Origin: DAOUTY01 sp964453665
GTDB lineage: Bacteria > Chloroflexota > Dehalococcoidia > SZUA-161
Length of the DNA stretch: 43,536 nt
Direction of reading: 5' to 3'
Assembly: GCA_964453665.1 (NCBI GenBank)
Contig: CAYVQT010000025.1
Span: 1-43,536, forward strand
This document shows, in pieces, positions 33,701-42,360 of this stretch; positions within the stretch are counted from its first letter, which is position 1; every line of letters begins with the position of its first letter. The position numbers and the translations under genes are program-made. The notes under the pieces were generated by a model. It worked only from the letters and a program-made list of their open reading frames with translations, searched no databases and had not been told where the DNA came from.

Positions 33701-33857
33701 CGACGAGGAAACTCGGGAGAGGGCCAGGGTTAGAGCTGCCGAGATAGCCTTGCCCGATAGAGGAAGCTCTTTTAAAGAAGTGGTTCTTTCGTACAGCCCG
33801 GAGGAGGCCAGAGAAGAGGCCTCAAGATGCCTCAGATGCGACCTTGAGGTTCAATAG
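30771..33857 (+). CDS. hoxF: HoxF/NuoF fused to a GltD/NfnB-like NAD(P) flavoprotein
   Basis: A 1028-aa fusion. Residues about 20-120 are a thioredoxin-like ferredoxin (LGTCGISSG, AACIGLCGVEP). Residues about 150-540 are NuoF: the FMN/NADH site GLRGRGGAGFPTARKWGF and GDEGDPGAYMNR, and the 4Fe-4S motif ESCGKCVPCRAG. From about 545 the chain continues into a GltD-type module. This has a cysteine-rich N-terminal part (APCQHTCPVGLDVPGY, CGRVCHHPCEAKC), a first FAD motif (AIIGAGPAGLSAAWDL), an NAD(P) motif (AIVGGGNSAVDAARVAL), YRREKKDMPA, and a final FAD segment (GIFAGGDAATGPATVIEA). The fusion adds a second flavin and a second pyridine-nucleotide site, as in NfnAB-type bifurcating enzymes. NADH/NADPH/ferredoxin coupling is inferred. 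Confidence 0.92.
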   Translation: MKPLASVEELNNLRDQALNKLAEREENIQVKVHLGTCGISSGATKVLDAFLQEVVARKIYDVVVLQAACIGLCGVEPVVTVIKPGQNKVIYIEVTEDKVPRIVEEHLVRGKVIQEWVLDENDPLLKLQEIRVMHNQDLNPMNIDEYIARGGYQALAKALSQMSPEEVIEEISKSGLRGRGGAGFPTARKWGFVRGAPGDEKYVVCNGDEGDPGAYMNRAVLEGNPHSIIEGMAIGAYAIGNVRQGYTYLRAEYPLAIKTLSHAIAQARGYGLLGKSILGTDFEFSLDIFPGAGAFVCGEETALLGSIEGKRGNPRQRPPFPAVKGLFGKPTTLNNVETWSDVPQIILRGADWFASVGTEKSKGTKTLCLVGKINNTGLVEVPLGTPLGEIVFDIGGGIPDGKKYKAVQIGGPSGGVIPIEHINTPVDYEAVTALGAIMGSGGLVVMDEDSCMVDVAKYFLQFTRDESCGKCVPCRAGIPAMLEILSRISRGEGKMEDLDTLEELGEMVVSAALCGLGQTSPNPVLTTIRHFREEYEAHIIDKRCPAAVCQALFRAPCQHTCPVGLDVPGYVSLIKDGNFIESYCLIKQRNPFPSICGRVCHHPCEAKCQRGQVDEPVAIRDLKRFAADYAFELGIDYNPPVKERREEKVAIIGAGPAGLSAAWDLALEGYQVTVFEALPVAGGMLAVGIPEYRLPKDILKREVESVTRLGVRLRLNTRIDDIESLLEDGYRAVFIATGAHKGDKMGIPGEDLAGIYDAIDFLRQVNLGKKVKIGRKVAIVGGGNSAVDAARVALRKGAKEVHIFYRREKKDMPAMAEEIEDTEKEGVQFHFLTTPTRLLGDNGKVKGIECIRMELKEFDRSGRKTPYPIEGSEYVVDVDTVIEAIGQRPDTSFIKDGEIQVGRGGTVFTDPRTLATSRNGIFAGGDAATGPATVIEAIAAGQRAASSIRRYLEGKELSPLVERDGYKPIGISSVPPTDEETRERARVRAAEIALPDRGSSFKEVVLSYSPEEAREEASRCLRCDLEVQ

Positions 33858-33866
33858 GAGTGAGAG

Positions 33867-35840
33867 ATGAAAGAGATAACCCTGACCGTCAACGATAAGC
33901 AATTAAGCGGTAAGGAAGGTAGCACGGTACTGGAAATATGTCAGGCTAATGGCATCGATGTGCCCACCCTCTGTCACCTTGATGGACTGAGCGACGTCGG
34001 AGCCTGCCGCATGTGTGTGGTGGAAATTGAAGGTGAAAGGAAACCGGTCCCATCCTGCACCTATCCCGCCAGAGACGGGCTGGTGGTTAAAACCGACACC
34101 GAGCGGCTGGAGAAATATCGCCGTCAGATACTGGAGCTAATGTTCGCCGAGCGCAACCATTTCTGTATGTTCTGCGAGCAGAGCGGGGACTGCGAACTCC
34201 AGAAACTGGCATACCGATATCAGATGGACAACGTACGCTACCCTTATCAATTTCCTTCTCAAACTATGGACGCGTTAAGCGATTATCTAGTGATTGAGCA
34301 CAACCGTTGTGTCCTTTGTGGCAGATGCGTTCGTGTATGCAGCGAGATAGCAGCGAACTATGCTCTAGACTTCAGCGGGCGTGGTGTAAAAACGCTGGTA
34401 TCCGCCGACCTGGCGCAACCGGTGAGCGAATCCACGTGCACTACGTGTGGCGCTTGCGTGCAGGCCTGTCCTACTGGCGCCATCTTCAGCAAGCTCAGCC
34501 TTTACCGGGGCATAACTGACGAGTGCCAGCGTATTACTACTGTCTGTCCCGGTTGCGCCGTCGGCTGTCAACTGGATGTGTTGGTAAAGGACAATAATAT
34601 AGTGCGTATAGAAGCGCCGGAACTGTCCGGGATTAAAGGTCCGCTATGCAAAGAAGGCCGCTTTGAGTTGCTCCGAGAGACACGTCCACGGCTTACCTCG
34701 CCACTGGTGCGAGGCAAGCAAGGTGAATTAGAGGAATGTGGTTGGGATAGGGCGATGGAAATCATCGCCGGGAAAGTCAACGGCTCAAAAGATAGCTTCG
34801 CCGGCATGATATCCTCAAGGCTGCCAAACGAAACGCTATCCATATTTAATAGGTTTATCAATGAGGCTGTGGGCAGCGGTTTGCTCGATACCCTTGATGG
34901 AGACATCTGTAGGGTAATCAGCGAGGGGATCAAGCGGTTTCAAAATAACGGAAATGGATTGGCCATTGAGTGCCCTATTGAAGAGATACTGGACGCTGAT
35001 TGTATCCTCATAGTAGGGGCTGATCCTAAGAATACCAACCCCATTATTGGTAATCTCGTGCAGCGGGCTCGAAGGCAAAAGGGGGCAAAGCTCATTGTCG
35101 TAGACCCGTCAAGGAATGTTTTCCCGCTATGGACCGATCTCTGGCTGAAGCCGAAGGCTGGAAGTGAAGGCGCTCTTCTTGCTGGCCTGGGCAAGGCCCT
35201 TGTCGACAAGGGCCTGCTCATACTTGAAAAGGCGGGGACAGAACTCATTCAATCTCTGAAGAAATATGATATGGTCAAGGTCTGCAGTGAAACCGGCATT
35301 GATAAGGGGAGATTGGAGATGGCAGCAGAGATGTATGGTCAGGCAGCGCATGGCGTGATCATATATGGCGAAGGCTTGCTGAATAGTGAAGATCCAAGCC
35401 TTATTACCTGCATTCTAAACCTGGCTGCCTTAACGGGAAATGTGGAAGGGGAAAGCCTGAGGGTTATCTCGCTCAAGCCAGGGGCTAACAGCCGTGGTGC
35501 CTGGGAGCTGGGTCTGGCAAAACGGGGTGTAGAGCGCAATGGGCTGAAGGGGCTGTATTTGCTACTTGGTGATGACCAGGTGAACGATGGCCTGATCGAC
35601 CGGCTCAAGGGAATCGGTTTCCTGGTGGTTCAGGCGAGCTATCAATCGCCGGTTACTGCTATGGCCGATGTGGTGCTGCCTTCTCCCATCTGGGCAGAGC
35701 GTGAGGGTAAATACGTGAGCATGGATGGCAATGAGCTTGAAATAAGACGCGCGCTGAAGCCGCGAGAGGGGATGCTTCAGGATCAGGAGATATTGGTGAA
35801 ACTTTCGAAGAAACTGGGACGTGAGTTGATTACAAGCTAG
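33867..35840 (+). CDS. hoxU: HoxU extended by NuoG-like molybdopterin-fold domain
   Basis: A 657-aa protein. The N-terminal 220 residues match HoxU/NuoG: a [2Fe-2S] domain (CHLDGLSDVGACRMC, CTYPA), the His-Cys3 cluster motif (HFCMFCEQSGDCELQ) and two 4Fe-4S motifs (CVLCGRCVRVC, CTTCGACVQACP). A further cysteine set (CPGCAVGC ... LCKEGRFE) opens a molybdopterin-oxidoreductase fold like the NuoG C-terminal region. No catalytic Cys/Sec-His site is visible, so this part is probably structural, as in complex I. Plain HoxU is only about 240 aa. It lies ten bases after hoxF and eight before hoxY. Confidence 0.92.
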   Translation: MKEITLTVNDKQLSGKEGSTVLEICQANGIDVPTLCHLDGLSDVGACRMCVVEIEGERKPVPSCTYPARDGLVVKTDTERLEKYRRQILELMFAERNHFCMFCEQSGDCELQKLAYRYQMDNVRYPYQFPSQTMDALSDYLVIEHNRCVLCGRCVRVCSEIAANYALDFSGRGVKTLVSADLAQPVSESTCTTCGACVQACPTGAIFSKLSLYRGITDECQRITTVCPGCAVGCQLDVLVKDNNIVRIEAPELSGIKGPLCKEGRFELLRETRPRLTSPLVRGKQGELEECGWDRAMEIIAGKVNGSKDSFAGMISSRLPNETLSIFNRFINEAVGSGLLDTLDGDICRVISEGIKRFQNNGNGLAIECPIEEILDADCILIVGADPKNTNPIIGNLVQRARRQKGAKLIVVDPSRNVFPLWTDLWLKPKAGSEGALLAGLGKALVDKGLLILEKAGTELIQSLKKYDMVKVCSETGIDKGRLEMAAEMYGQAAHGVIIYGEGLLNSEDPSLITCILNLAALTGNVEGESLRVISLKPGANSRGAWELGLAKRGVERNGLKGLYLLLGDDQVNDGLIDRLKGIGFLVVQASYQSPVTAMADVVLPSPIWAEREGKYVSMDGNELEIRRALKPREGMLQDQEILVKLSKKLGRELITS

Positions 35841-35847
35841 GAGGTCA

Positions 35848-36381
35848 ATGGTGGCAAAGGTTAAGGTCGCTACTGCATGGTTAGACTGTTGCTCCGGGTG
35901 CCATATGTCTTTTCTGGACCTGGATGAGGCGCTTGTCGATCTGGCGCAGGCTATAGAACTCACCGCTACCCCCGTAACCGATATTAAGGAGTTCACACCG
36001 GTTGATTTGGGCATTATCGAAGGGGCTGTAAGTAACGAGCACGATGAAGAGGTGGCCAAGGACCTGCGCGCCAACTGCAAGATTCTTATGGTTTGGGGCG
36101 ATTGTGCCTGCTTCGGCGGAATATGTGCCATGCGCAACCTGTTCAGTATAGAGGAGGTCCTGGACAGATACTATCATACCGAGAGCAGCGTTGGTGACAG
36201 GATCCCCAGTTCTGAAGACTTGCCACCGCTAACGAAGGTCAGGCCGGTCAATCAGGTGGTTAAAGTTGACTGCTATGTTCCGGGATGTCCACCGAGTGCA
36301 AAAGCTATTCACTATGCACTGGCCGAGCTATTGGAGGAAAGAATTCCGATAATCCCAAGCGAAATAATGAGGTTTGACTGA
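35848..36381 (+). CDS. hoxY: NAD(P)-linked hydrogenase small subunit
   Basis: A 177-aa small subunit with proximal-cluster cysteines in LDCCSGCHMSFLD (about 12-24), GDCACFGGIC and YVPGCPPS. The short form with one cluster is typical of group 3d (HoxY). AGGAGG stands before the ATG. It pairs with HoxH. Confidence 0.95.
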   Translation: MVAKVKVATAWLDCCSGCHMSFLDLDEALVDLAQAIELTATPVTDIKEFTPVDLGIIEGAVSNEHDEEVAKDLRANCKILMVWGDCACFGGICAMRNLFSIEEVLDRYYHTESSVGDRIPSSEDLPPLTKVRPVNQVVKVDCYVPGCPPSAKAIHYALAELLEERIPIIPSEIMRFD

Positions 36382-36404
36382 GGTTTCAGACAGAGGGAGA
36401 TATC

Positions 36405-37829
36405 ATGACTAAGAAGATTGTTATCGAGCCAGTTACCCGGGTCGAGGGACACGGAAAGGTAACTATCCTCCTTAACGACAGGGGTAATGTGGACCAGGCC
36501 AGGTTCCACATTACCCAGGTGCGGGGATTCGAGAAGTTCTGTGAGGGGCGGCTGTTCTGGGAGATGCCGCTTATAACTGCCCGTATCTGTGGTATTTGCC
36601 CGGTAAGTCACCACCTCGCTTCAGCAAAAGCTGGGGACGCCATTCTGGGGGTGACGTTGACGCCTACGGCGGAGAAGCTGCGCAGGCTGATTCATATGGC
36701 GCAGCTTGTGCAGTCTCATGCACTTCATTTCTTCCACCTGGCCAGTCCGGATTTACTTTTCGGTATGGATGCAGACCCGACCAAGAGAAACGTAATGGGG
36801 CTTATTGCCGAAAAGCCGGATATTGCTGTGAAGGGGGTGAAGCTTCGCGCCTTTGGCCAGAAGATAATCGAGATGATGGGGAACAAGCGAGTTCATCCCA
36901 ACGCTGCAATCCCCGGGGGAATGAACCGAGCTCTTAGTCCGGAGCAGCGTGACGATATTAGAGGGCAGGTTGATGAGGTCATCGCCGACTGCCAGTTCGC
37001 CATAAAACTCTTCACCGACTACAGCGCTCAAAATAGTGAGGTGGTTGCCAGCTTCGCTGATTTCACCAGTTCATATATGGGGCTGATAGATGGAAAGGGC
37101 AACGTTGAGTACTATGACGGGAAGCTCAGATTGAAGGACAGCAATGGCTCTATTTTAGAAGACAATGTGGCGCCCGAGAGTTACCTTTCAATTATCGAGG
37201 AAATGGTCGAAGACTGGTCTTATCTCAAGTTCCCTTACTACAAGAAGCTGGGGTACCCTGGCGGCATGTATCGCGTGGGGCCTTTAGGGCGGCTTAACGT
37301 TGCCGACGGGTGTACTACTCCTCTGGCTAATAAGGAGTTCAAGAACTATAAAAAACTGGGTGATAACGGCATTGTACAGGCCTCATTATATTACCACTAT
37401 GCCCGATTGATCGAAATGCTCAACTGCGCCGAGGAGATAAAGTCGCTTGTCGAGGATGAGTTCATATGCGGAAAGGATATATGGGTAAATTCCGCCCAGA
37501 TTAACGAGGAGGGAATAGGAGTTATTGAAGCGCCGAGGGGTACGCTATTCCACCATTATTGGGTGGACGGCAGCGGCAGAATAGTCAAGGCCAACTTGAT
37601 TGTAGCCACAGGTAACAACAATCTGGCGATGAATCGCGCGGTATCCGAGGTGGCTCGCGAATTTATCAAAGGCGGGAATGTTACAGAAGGGATTCTCAAT
37701 CGCATTGAAGTTGCCATTCGCTGCTACGACCCGTGTCTTTCCTGCTCCTCGCACGCGCTGGGGCATATGCCTCTTGAAGTCACAATTCTTGGCCCAGATG
37801 GAAATATATCGCAGGTGTTGAGAAGCTAG
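36405..37829 (+). CDS. hoxH: NAD(P)-linked [NiFe] hydrogenase large subunit
   Basis: A 474-aa catalytic subunit with nickel ligands in ARICGICPVSHH (N-terminal) and DPCLSCSSH (C-terminal). The peptide after the last His (about 23 aa) is the site for the protease encoded next. It starts TKKIVIEPVTRVEGHGKV. Group 3d/3c-like, cytoplasmic. It reversibly couples H2 to the HoxFU diaphorase. AGGGAG precedes the ATG. Confidence 0.95.
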   Translation: MTKKIVIEPVTRVEGHGKVTILLNDRGNVDQARFHITQVRGFEKFCEGRLFWEMPLITARICGICPVSHHLASAKAGDAILGVTLTPTAEKLRRLIHMAQLVQSHALHFFHLASPDLLFGMDADPTKRNVMGLIAEKPDIAVKGVKLRAFGQKIIEMMGNKRVHPNAAIPGGMNRALSPEQRDDIRGQVDEVIADCQFAIKLFTDYSAQNSEVVASFADFTSSYMGLIDGKGNVEYYDGKLRLKDSNGSILEDNVAPESYLSIIEEMVEDWSYLKFPYYKKLGYPGGMYRVGPLGRLNVADGCTTPLANKEFKNYKKLGDNGIVQASLYYHYARLIEMLNCAEEIKSLVEDEFICGKDIWVNSAQINEEGIGVIEAPRGTLFHHYWVDGSGRIVKANLIVATGNNNLAMNRAVSEVAREFIKGGNVTEGILNRIEVAIRCYDPCLSCSSHALGHMPLEVTILGPDGNISQVLRS

Positions 37830-37830
37830 C

Positions 37831-38295
37831 ATGAGGACTCTTGTTTTGGGCATAGGTAATTCGATTCTGGGCGATGATGGTGTGGGGGTTCGTGTCGCTC
37901 GGGAGGTGGCCACCAGAGTTAATGACGCGAACATTGACGTTAGGGATGTCAATGTAGACGGTTTGAATTTGTTTGATCACATTTTGGGTTATGACAGGCT
38001 GGTCGTAGTCGATGCAATTGTAACCGAGGATGGAAGAGCGGGTGAAATATACAGACTTAAGCCCGAGCGCGTCTGTGACCCGTCGCGGTCTGCTATCTCG
38101 CCGCATCATTTTAATCTGGCTACTACGATTGAGATAGGGAAGGAGTTGTTTCCAGGCGCGATGCCTGGAGAAGTGATACTCTACGCTATCAGTGCTGAAG
38201 AGGCGACCTCAGTTACAGAAGAAATGACCAGGGAAGTTAGAGAAGCTGTTCCCAGGGCAGCAGGCCTTGTTCTGGAAGAAATCAGCTCAAGTTAA
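37831..38295 (+). CDS. hoxW: [NiFe] hydrogenase maturation endopeptidase (for HoxH)
   Basis: A 154-aa M52-family protease starting MRTLVLGIGNSILGDDGVGV, with the later VVDAIV and SPHHFN acidic/His ligands. It starts two bases after the hoxH stop, which identifies its substrate. It is one of three such proteases in the window, each placed after its own large subunit. Confidence 0.94.
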   Translation: MRTLVLGIGNSILGDDGVGVRVAREVATRVNDANIDVRDVNVDGLNLFDHILGYDRLVVVDAIVTEDGRAGEIYRLKPERVCDPSRSAISPHHFNLATTIEIGKELFPGAMPGEVILYAISAEEATSVTEEMTREVREAVPRAAGLVLEEISSS

Positions 38296-38721
38296 CCGAC
38301 TACTATCCATATCAGGCAAGGATGACCTGCACTTACGTCCAGATTCTTCAGCCCCGGGTGAGCAATAGTTTAAACGTTCAAGCTCTGATGAATATAGGTA
38401 ACTAAGAAGAATCCGCATTGCCTTGTCTAATCTGGCGAATGCAGATCAGCATCCAGACACCATGCCGTCCACTTGCATACTTGAGTAGTCAATATCCAGA
38501 TGCGATTCAGCATACCCATAAAAGAAGCAGCAGACGCGATAATTTGTGACTTTTTTCACAAATACTCGCGTCAGAATCTAGACAACTGCGAACAATTACC
38601 ATATACTAGATTTTAGCTGGTTTAAATGAACCTAAGCGAGGATACTCTCTTTTTTTGCCTGTTGGTTAATAGTAAAAAGACCTGTTGGATTTACCGCGCT
38701 ATTTAAAAAGCTGGAGGGATT
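38296..38721. other. Promoter region of the hup-metVF cluster
   Basis: About 425 bp with no supported gene. It contains a CRP/FNR-type inverted repeat at 38542-38563; the rest is AT-rich with no clear further signal. Confidence 0.6.
38542..38563. promoter_or_regulatory. CRP/FNR-family operator candidate upstream of hupS
   Basis: ATTTGTGA-N6-TCACAAAT is a perfect 8-bp inverted repeat with a 6-bp spacer containing TGTGA-N6-TCACA, the classical CRP half-site pair. It lies about 160 bp before the hupS ATG. The regulator is not encoded in the window. It is a different operator type from the 7-2-7 heptamers near the hdr operon. Confidence 0.7.
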
Positions 38722-39615
38722 ATGGCAAATCAAAAAACCGAAGAATATCCTGTGATCTGGTTACAAGGTGCTACTTGCACAGGTTGTTCGGTATCAGTTC
38801 TCAATTCGGTTAGCCCCACCGTCAAGAACGTGCTTGTCGACGAAGTAATTCCCGGCAGGCACGTTAATCTTAGATTTCAGGCTACTGTGATGGCAGGCGC
38901 AGGAGAACTGGTTATCAAAGCATTAGAGGATACATGGAAAGCAAAAAAGGGCGGCTACATTCTGGTAATGGAGGGAGCAATACCCACGAAGGGAGACGGA
39001 GCCTACGGCTCGTTAGGAGAGGATGAAGAAGGCAAGCCAGTATCCATAGCTTCCAGAGTTGAAATGCTGGGGCGTGACGCGCTAGCTGTGATCGCCCTTG
39101 GTACCTGTGCCTCCTGGGGTGGCATCCCAGCGGCTAAACCCAACCCATCCGCGTGCGTTAGCGTATCACAGCTCTTTAGGGCTAAAAGCATTGCTACTCC
39201 ATTGATAAACATCCCCGGTTGTCCACCACACCCCGACTGGTTCGTAGGCACGGTAGCAAGCGTGTTACTTCAGGGTTTGCCTAAGGATGGTGAGTTGGAC
39301 GAGTTAAACCGCCCCAAGGCCTTTTACGGGCAATTGATCCACGAGAATTGTCCCCGACGCGCCTATTACGATGAGCAGAAGTTTGCTAAAAAGCTCAGTG
39401 ATCCTGGTTGTCTCTATGAACTGGGTTGTAAAGGGCCAGTAACACACGCCGACTGCGCAGTAAGGATGTGGAACAACGGCGTTAATTGGTGTGTCGCTTG
39501 TGGAGGGCTCTGTATCGGCTGTGCTGCGCCAGGTTTCCCTGACCTTGTTTCTCCGATATATGAGAAGACACCAGATGTCATATTGCCAAATATCGGTCAA
39601 AGGGTGGTTCAGTAA
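38722..39615 (+). CDS. hupS: Group-1-type [NiFe] hydrogenase small subunit without Tat signal
   Basis: A 297-aa small subunit. Proximal-cluster cysteines are in QGATCTGCSVS, GTCASWGG and IPGCPPHP. Medial and distal cluster ligands are in the C-terminal part (HENCPRR, CLYELGCKGP, CVACGGLCIGCAAPGFPD). This is group-1 sequence, but the protein starts directly with MANQKTEEYPVIWLQGA and has no twin-arginine signal and no C-terminal anchor, so the enzyme should stay in the cytoplasm. GGAGGG stands before the ATG. hupL follows after one base. Confidence 0.93.
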   Translation: MANQKTEEYPVIWLQGATCTGCSVSVLNSVSPTVKNVLVDEVIPGRHVNLRFQATVMAGAGELVIKALEDTWKAKKGGYILVMEGAIPTKGDGAYGSLGEDEEGKPVSIASRVEMLGRDALAVIALGTCASWGGIPAAKPNPSACVSVSQLFRAKSIATPLINIPGCPPHPDWFVGTVASVLLQGLPKDGELDELNRPKAFYGQLIHENCPRRAYYDEQKFAKKLSDPGCLYELGCKGPVTHADCAVRMWNNGVNWCVACGGLCIGCAAPGFPDLVSPIYEKTPDVILPNIGQRVVQ

Positions 39616-39616
39616 A

Positions 39617-41176
39617 ATGGGCAAAATCATAATAGACCCGTTAACACGTATAGAAGGGCATTTAAAAGTCGAGGCTACAGTCGAGAACGGCAAGGTAAAG
39701 GAAGCCAGGAGTTCGGGAACACTGTTTCGTGGCTTCGAAATTATCCTCAAGGACAGGGATCCTCGTGACGCCAACCGTATTACTCAGCGCATATGCGGAG
39801 TATGCCCCACAAGTCATTCCACGGCCTCGGCTCTCTGTCTCGACAGCGCATTTGGCCTCGGAGCGTCGATACCTGACAACGGTCGTCTCATTCGCAACCT
39901 GATCCTGGGCGCAGCTCATATCGCTGACCACATTCTTCACTTCTACCATCTGACCGCGCTTGACTATGTGGACGTTACTAAGGTAGCTAAATACGAAGGC
40001 AACAATGCTGAACTCAATTCAGTAAAGGACTTCATCCAACGCGGCGAGCTTGGCCCATTCGTGCCACGTTATGAAGGCGACTATCGCTTTCCCGCAGAGG
40101 TCGATCAAGAGCTGGTAGGACACTATATAGAAGCCCTTAGAATGAGGCGCAAGGCCCAGGAGATGTGCGCCATATTCGGCGGTAAGATGCCTCATAACAT
40201 GAGCATCGTCCCCGGTGGGGTAACTGAGGTGCCAACCATAGACAAGATCGCATCATTCCTGTGGAGGCTTAATGAGATTAAAACGTTCATCGATCAAGTC
40301 TACCTGCCGGATGTTCTGGCGGCAGCCGGGGTATACAGCGATTACTTTGAGATCGGAGCAGGCTGCCGCAACCTGCTATCATACGGCGGTTATGAGCTTG
40401 ACGGCAAAGACCCCGACCTTACTAAAAGAAAGAGGTTATTCAAGCAGGGTACTGTCAGTGCCGACCTCAAGCTGGGAGCGCTTGACATAAGTGCCATCAC
40501 TGAGGATGTAAAACACTCCTGGTACGATGACTCTACCAGCGGACTTAAACCCACTCAGGGGGAGACTATACCCAAAGAGGGCAAGAACGGCGCCTATTCC
40601 TGGATTAAGTCCCCGCGGTATAACGGAGATGTTTACGAGGTGGGTCCACTTGCCAGGATAATGGCTACATACCTGGCTGGAGACGAAAAGGTCAAAGCTA
40701 TGGTAGACCCTGCTCTGGCTAAATTCAAGGCGAGCCCGGATGTAATGTTCTCGGTCCTGGGACGCCACCTGGCGCGAGCGGTGAGCTGTAAAGTGGTGGC
40801 AGACACGATGCCAAACTGGCTTCTCGAGCTTAAGCCAGGCGAGCCGGTATATCAAGAGTACGATATTCCAGAAGAGTCAACCGGCGTAGGACTTGTAGAT
40901 GCCGCGAGAGGAGCATTGGCTCACTTTATCGAGATTAAGGATAAAAGGATTGCCAACTACCAGTGTGTTGTCCCCAGCACATGGAACATGTCACCGCGAG
41001 ATGACAAGGGACAACCCGGCCCGCTGGAGCAGGCGCTTACAGGTACGACGATCAAGGACGAGGAGAACCCCTTCGAGATTGTTCGCATTGTCCGTTCATT
41101 CGACCCCTGCCTCGCCTGTGCCGTACACCTCATTACTCCCAAAGGAAGGACGCTCGGTGAGTACCGAGTGGCATAA
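39617..41176 (+). CDS. hupL: Group-1-type [NiFe] hydrogenase large subunit
   Basis: A 519-aa catalytic subunit starting MGKIIIDPLTRIEGHLKVE. Nickel ligands are QRICGVCPTSHS (N-terminal) and DPCLACAVH (C-terminal), with a 15-residue tail after the His for proteolytic removal. All ligands are Cys, so it is not a NiFeSe enzyme. An upstream in-frame ATG at 39491 lies inside hupS and is not used. No cytochrome b partner is encoded nearby, consistent with a soluble enzyme. Direct fusion into the metVF cluster suggests hydrogen-driven C1 reduction. Confidence 0.94.
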   Translation: MGKIIIDPLTRIEGHLKVEATVENGKVKEARSSGTLFRGFEIILKDRDPRDANRITQRICGVCPTSHSTASALCLDSAFGLGASIPDNGRLIRNLILGAAHIADHILHFYHLTALDYVDVTKVAKYEGNNAELNSVKDFIQRGELGPFVPRYEGDYRFPAEVDQELVGHYIEALRMRRKAQEMCAIFGGKMPHNMSIVPGGVTEVPTIDKIASFLWRLNEIKTFIDQVYLPDVLAAAGVYSDYFEIGAGCRNLLSYGGYELDGKDPDLTKRKRLFKQGTVSADLKLGALDISAITEDVKHSWYDDSTSGLKPTQGETIPKEGKNGAYSWIKSPRYNGDVYEVGPLARIMATYLAGDEKVKAMVDPALAKFKASPDVMFSVLGRHLARAVSCKVVADTMPNWLLELKPGEPVYQEYDIPEESTGVGLVDAARGALAHFIEIKDKRIANYQCVVPSTWNMSPRDDKGQPGPLEQALTGTTIKDEENPFEIVRIVRSFDPCLACAVHLITPKGRTLGEYRVA

Positions 41177-41206
41177 GCTCAGCTCTGCGAGAAAGGCCTA
41201 AGCTAA

Positions 41207-41701
41207 ATGGAAAAGACCGTAGTTCTTGGCGCCGGCAACGAGTTAATGAAAGACGAGGGGGTAGGGGTTCACGCCATACGTGCTTTAGAGGCAGAGTTGC
41301 CGCGTTTAAATAGCTCTGTCGAGCTAATCGACATTGGTACATCGCCGGATTTCGGCCATCTTATTGAAGGAGCCGGCAAGATTATAATAGTAGACGCTGT
41401 GAAAGGCGGCTACAAGCCGGGTACTATATACCGCTTCAACGCAGACAAAATAGATAGTGAACTGAAAGTCACTACCTCGTTGCATCAAATGGGCATCCTG
41501 GAGAACCTTAGAATGACAGAGCTAACCGGATGCGGGCCGAGACAGACCATCATTATCGGGGTAGAGCCCGCGGATATCGAGATTGGTCTGGAACTGTCTC
41601 AAGATATAAGAACGCAAATGCCAAAGATAATCCAGACTGTGCTGGAGGAGATAGGGCTGACCCACTGTGAAAACGAAATTATGAACGAAACGAGGGTGTG
41701 A
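41207..41701 (+). CDS. hupD: [NiFe] hydrogenase maturation endopeptidase (for HupL)
   Basis: A 164-aa M52-family protease: TVVLGAGNELMKDEGVGV at the N terminus, IIVDAV and a SLHQMG segment where the His ligand is expected. Note the first acidic ligand context is KDEGVG rather than xDDGVG, as in archaeal-type HupD/HyaD relatives. It is encoded 30 bp after hupL, its presumed substrate. The stop overlaps the possible GTG start of metV. Confidence 0.92.
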   Translation: MEKTVVLGAGNELMKDEGVGVHAIRALEAELPRLNSSVELIDIGTSPDFGHLIEGAGKIIIVDAVKGGYKPGTIYRFNADKIDSELKVTTSLHQMGILENLRMTELTGCGPRQTIIIGVEPADIEIGLELSQDIRTQMPKIIQTVLEEIGLTHCENEIMNETRV

Positions 41702-41703
41702 AA

Positions 41704-42348
41704 ATGCTGACAACTAAGCAGAAACCGTTGGAACAAATCCTGCAATACCTGGATAGGGAGAAAAGCATTTTCCTGATAGGTTGCAGAGGATGCGCCGAGG
41801 GCTGCCATACTGGAGGCGAGCAAGAGGTCCTGGATATGAAGCAGAATCTCGAAGAAGCAGGTAAAACTATTATCGGAACGTGTTTGATTGACTTCATGTG
41901 CAACGAGAATCTGGTCAGAATGACTCTACAGGCGCACGAAGAAAATATCGTAGCAGCGGACTCTTTGTTGGCACTATGTTGTGGAATAGGCGTACAAGCC
42001 ACGTCAGCGGTGGTCGACAAGATTGTTCACCCTGGATGCAATACATTATCTATGGGCGGCCGGCACGGTGAATGGCGAGATGGCGAACGTTGTATGGAGT
42101 GTGGAGATTGCGTCCTGGAATATACTGGCGGCATCTGCCCGGTTGCCCGATGTGCCAAGATGCTTATGAATGGTCCCTGTGGAGGGTCACAAAATGGGAA
42201 GTGTGAGGTCTCGCCCGATGTTCCCTGCGCATGGCAGCTAATAATCGAGCGACTGACCAAACTCGGCCAGTTGGACAAGCTCGAAAGAATTGTGGAGCCT
42301 AAGGACTGGAGTGTCAGCCTAATAGCAGGCTCGGCAAGCAATCTCTAG
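41704..42348 (+). CDS. metV: MetV, zinc-cluster partner of methylene-tetrahydrofolate reductase
   Basis: A 214-aa cysteine-rich protein of the methylene-THF reductase C-terminal family. It has an N-terminal fold with GCRGCAEGCHTGG, then GTCLIDFMCNE and ALCCGIGVQ. It has a C-terminal cysteine set, CMECGDCVLEYTGGICPVARCAK and MNGPCGGSQNGKCEV. MetV binds MetF and an iron-sulfur cluster and feeds it electrons in acetogens. GAGGGTG precedes the ATG at 41704; a GTG at 41698 is also in frame. It lies between hupD and metF. Confidence 0.93.
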   Translation: MLTTKQKPLEQILQYLDREKSIFLIGCRGCAEGCHTGGEQEVLDMKQNLEEAGKTIIGTCLIDFMCNENLVRMTLQAHEENIVAADSLLALCCGIGVQATSAVVDKIVHPGCNTLSMGGRHGEWRDGERCMECGDCVLEYTGGICPVARCAKMLMNGPCGGSQNGKCEVSPDVPCAWQLIIERLTKLGQLDKLERIVEPKDWSVSLIAGSASNL

Positions 42349-42360
42349 AGAGGGAATACC

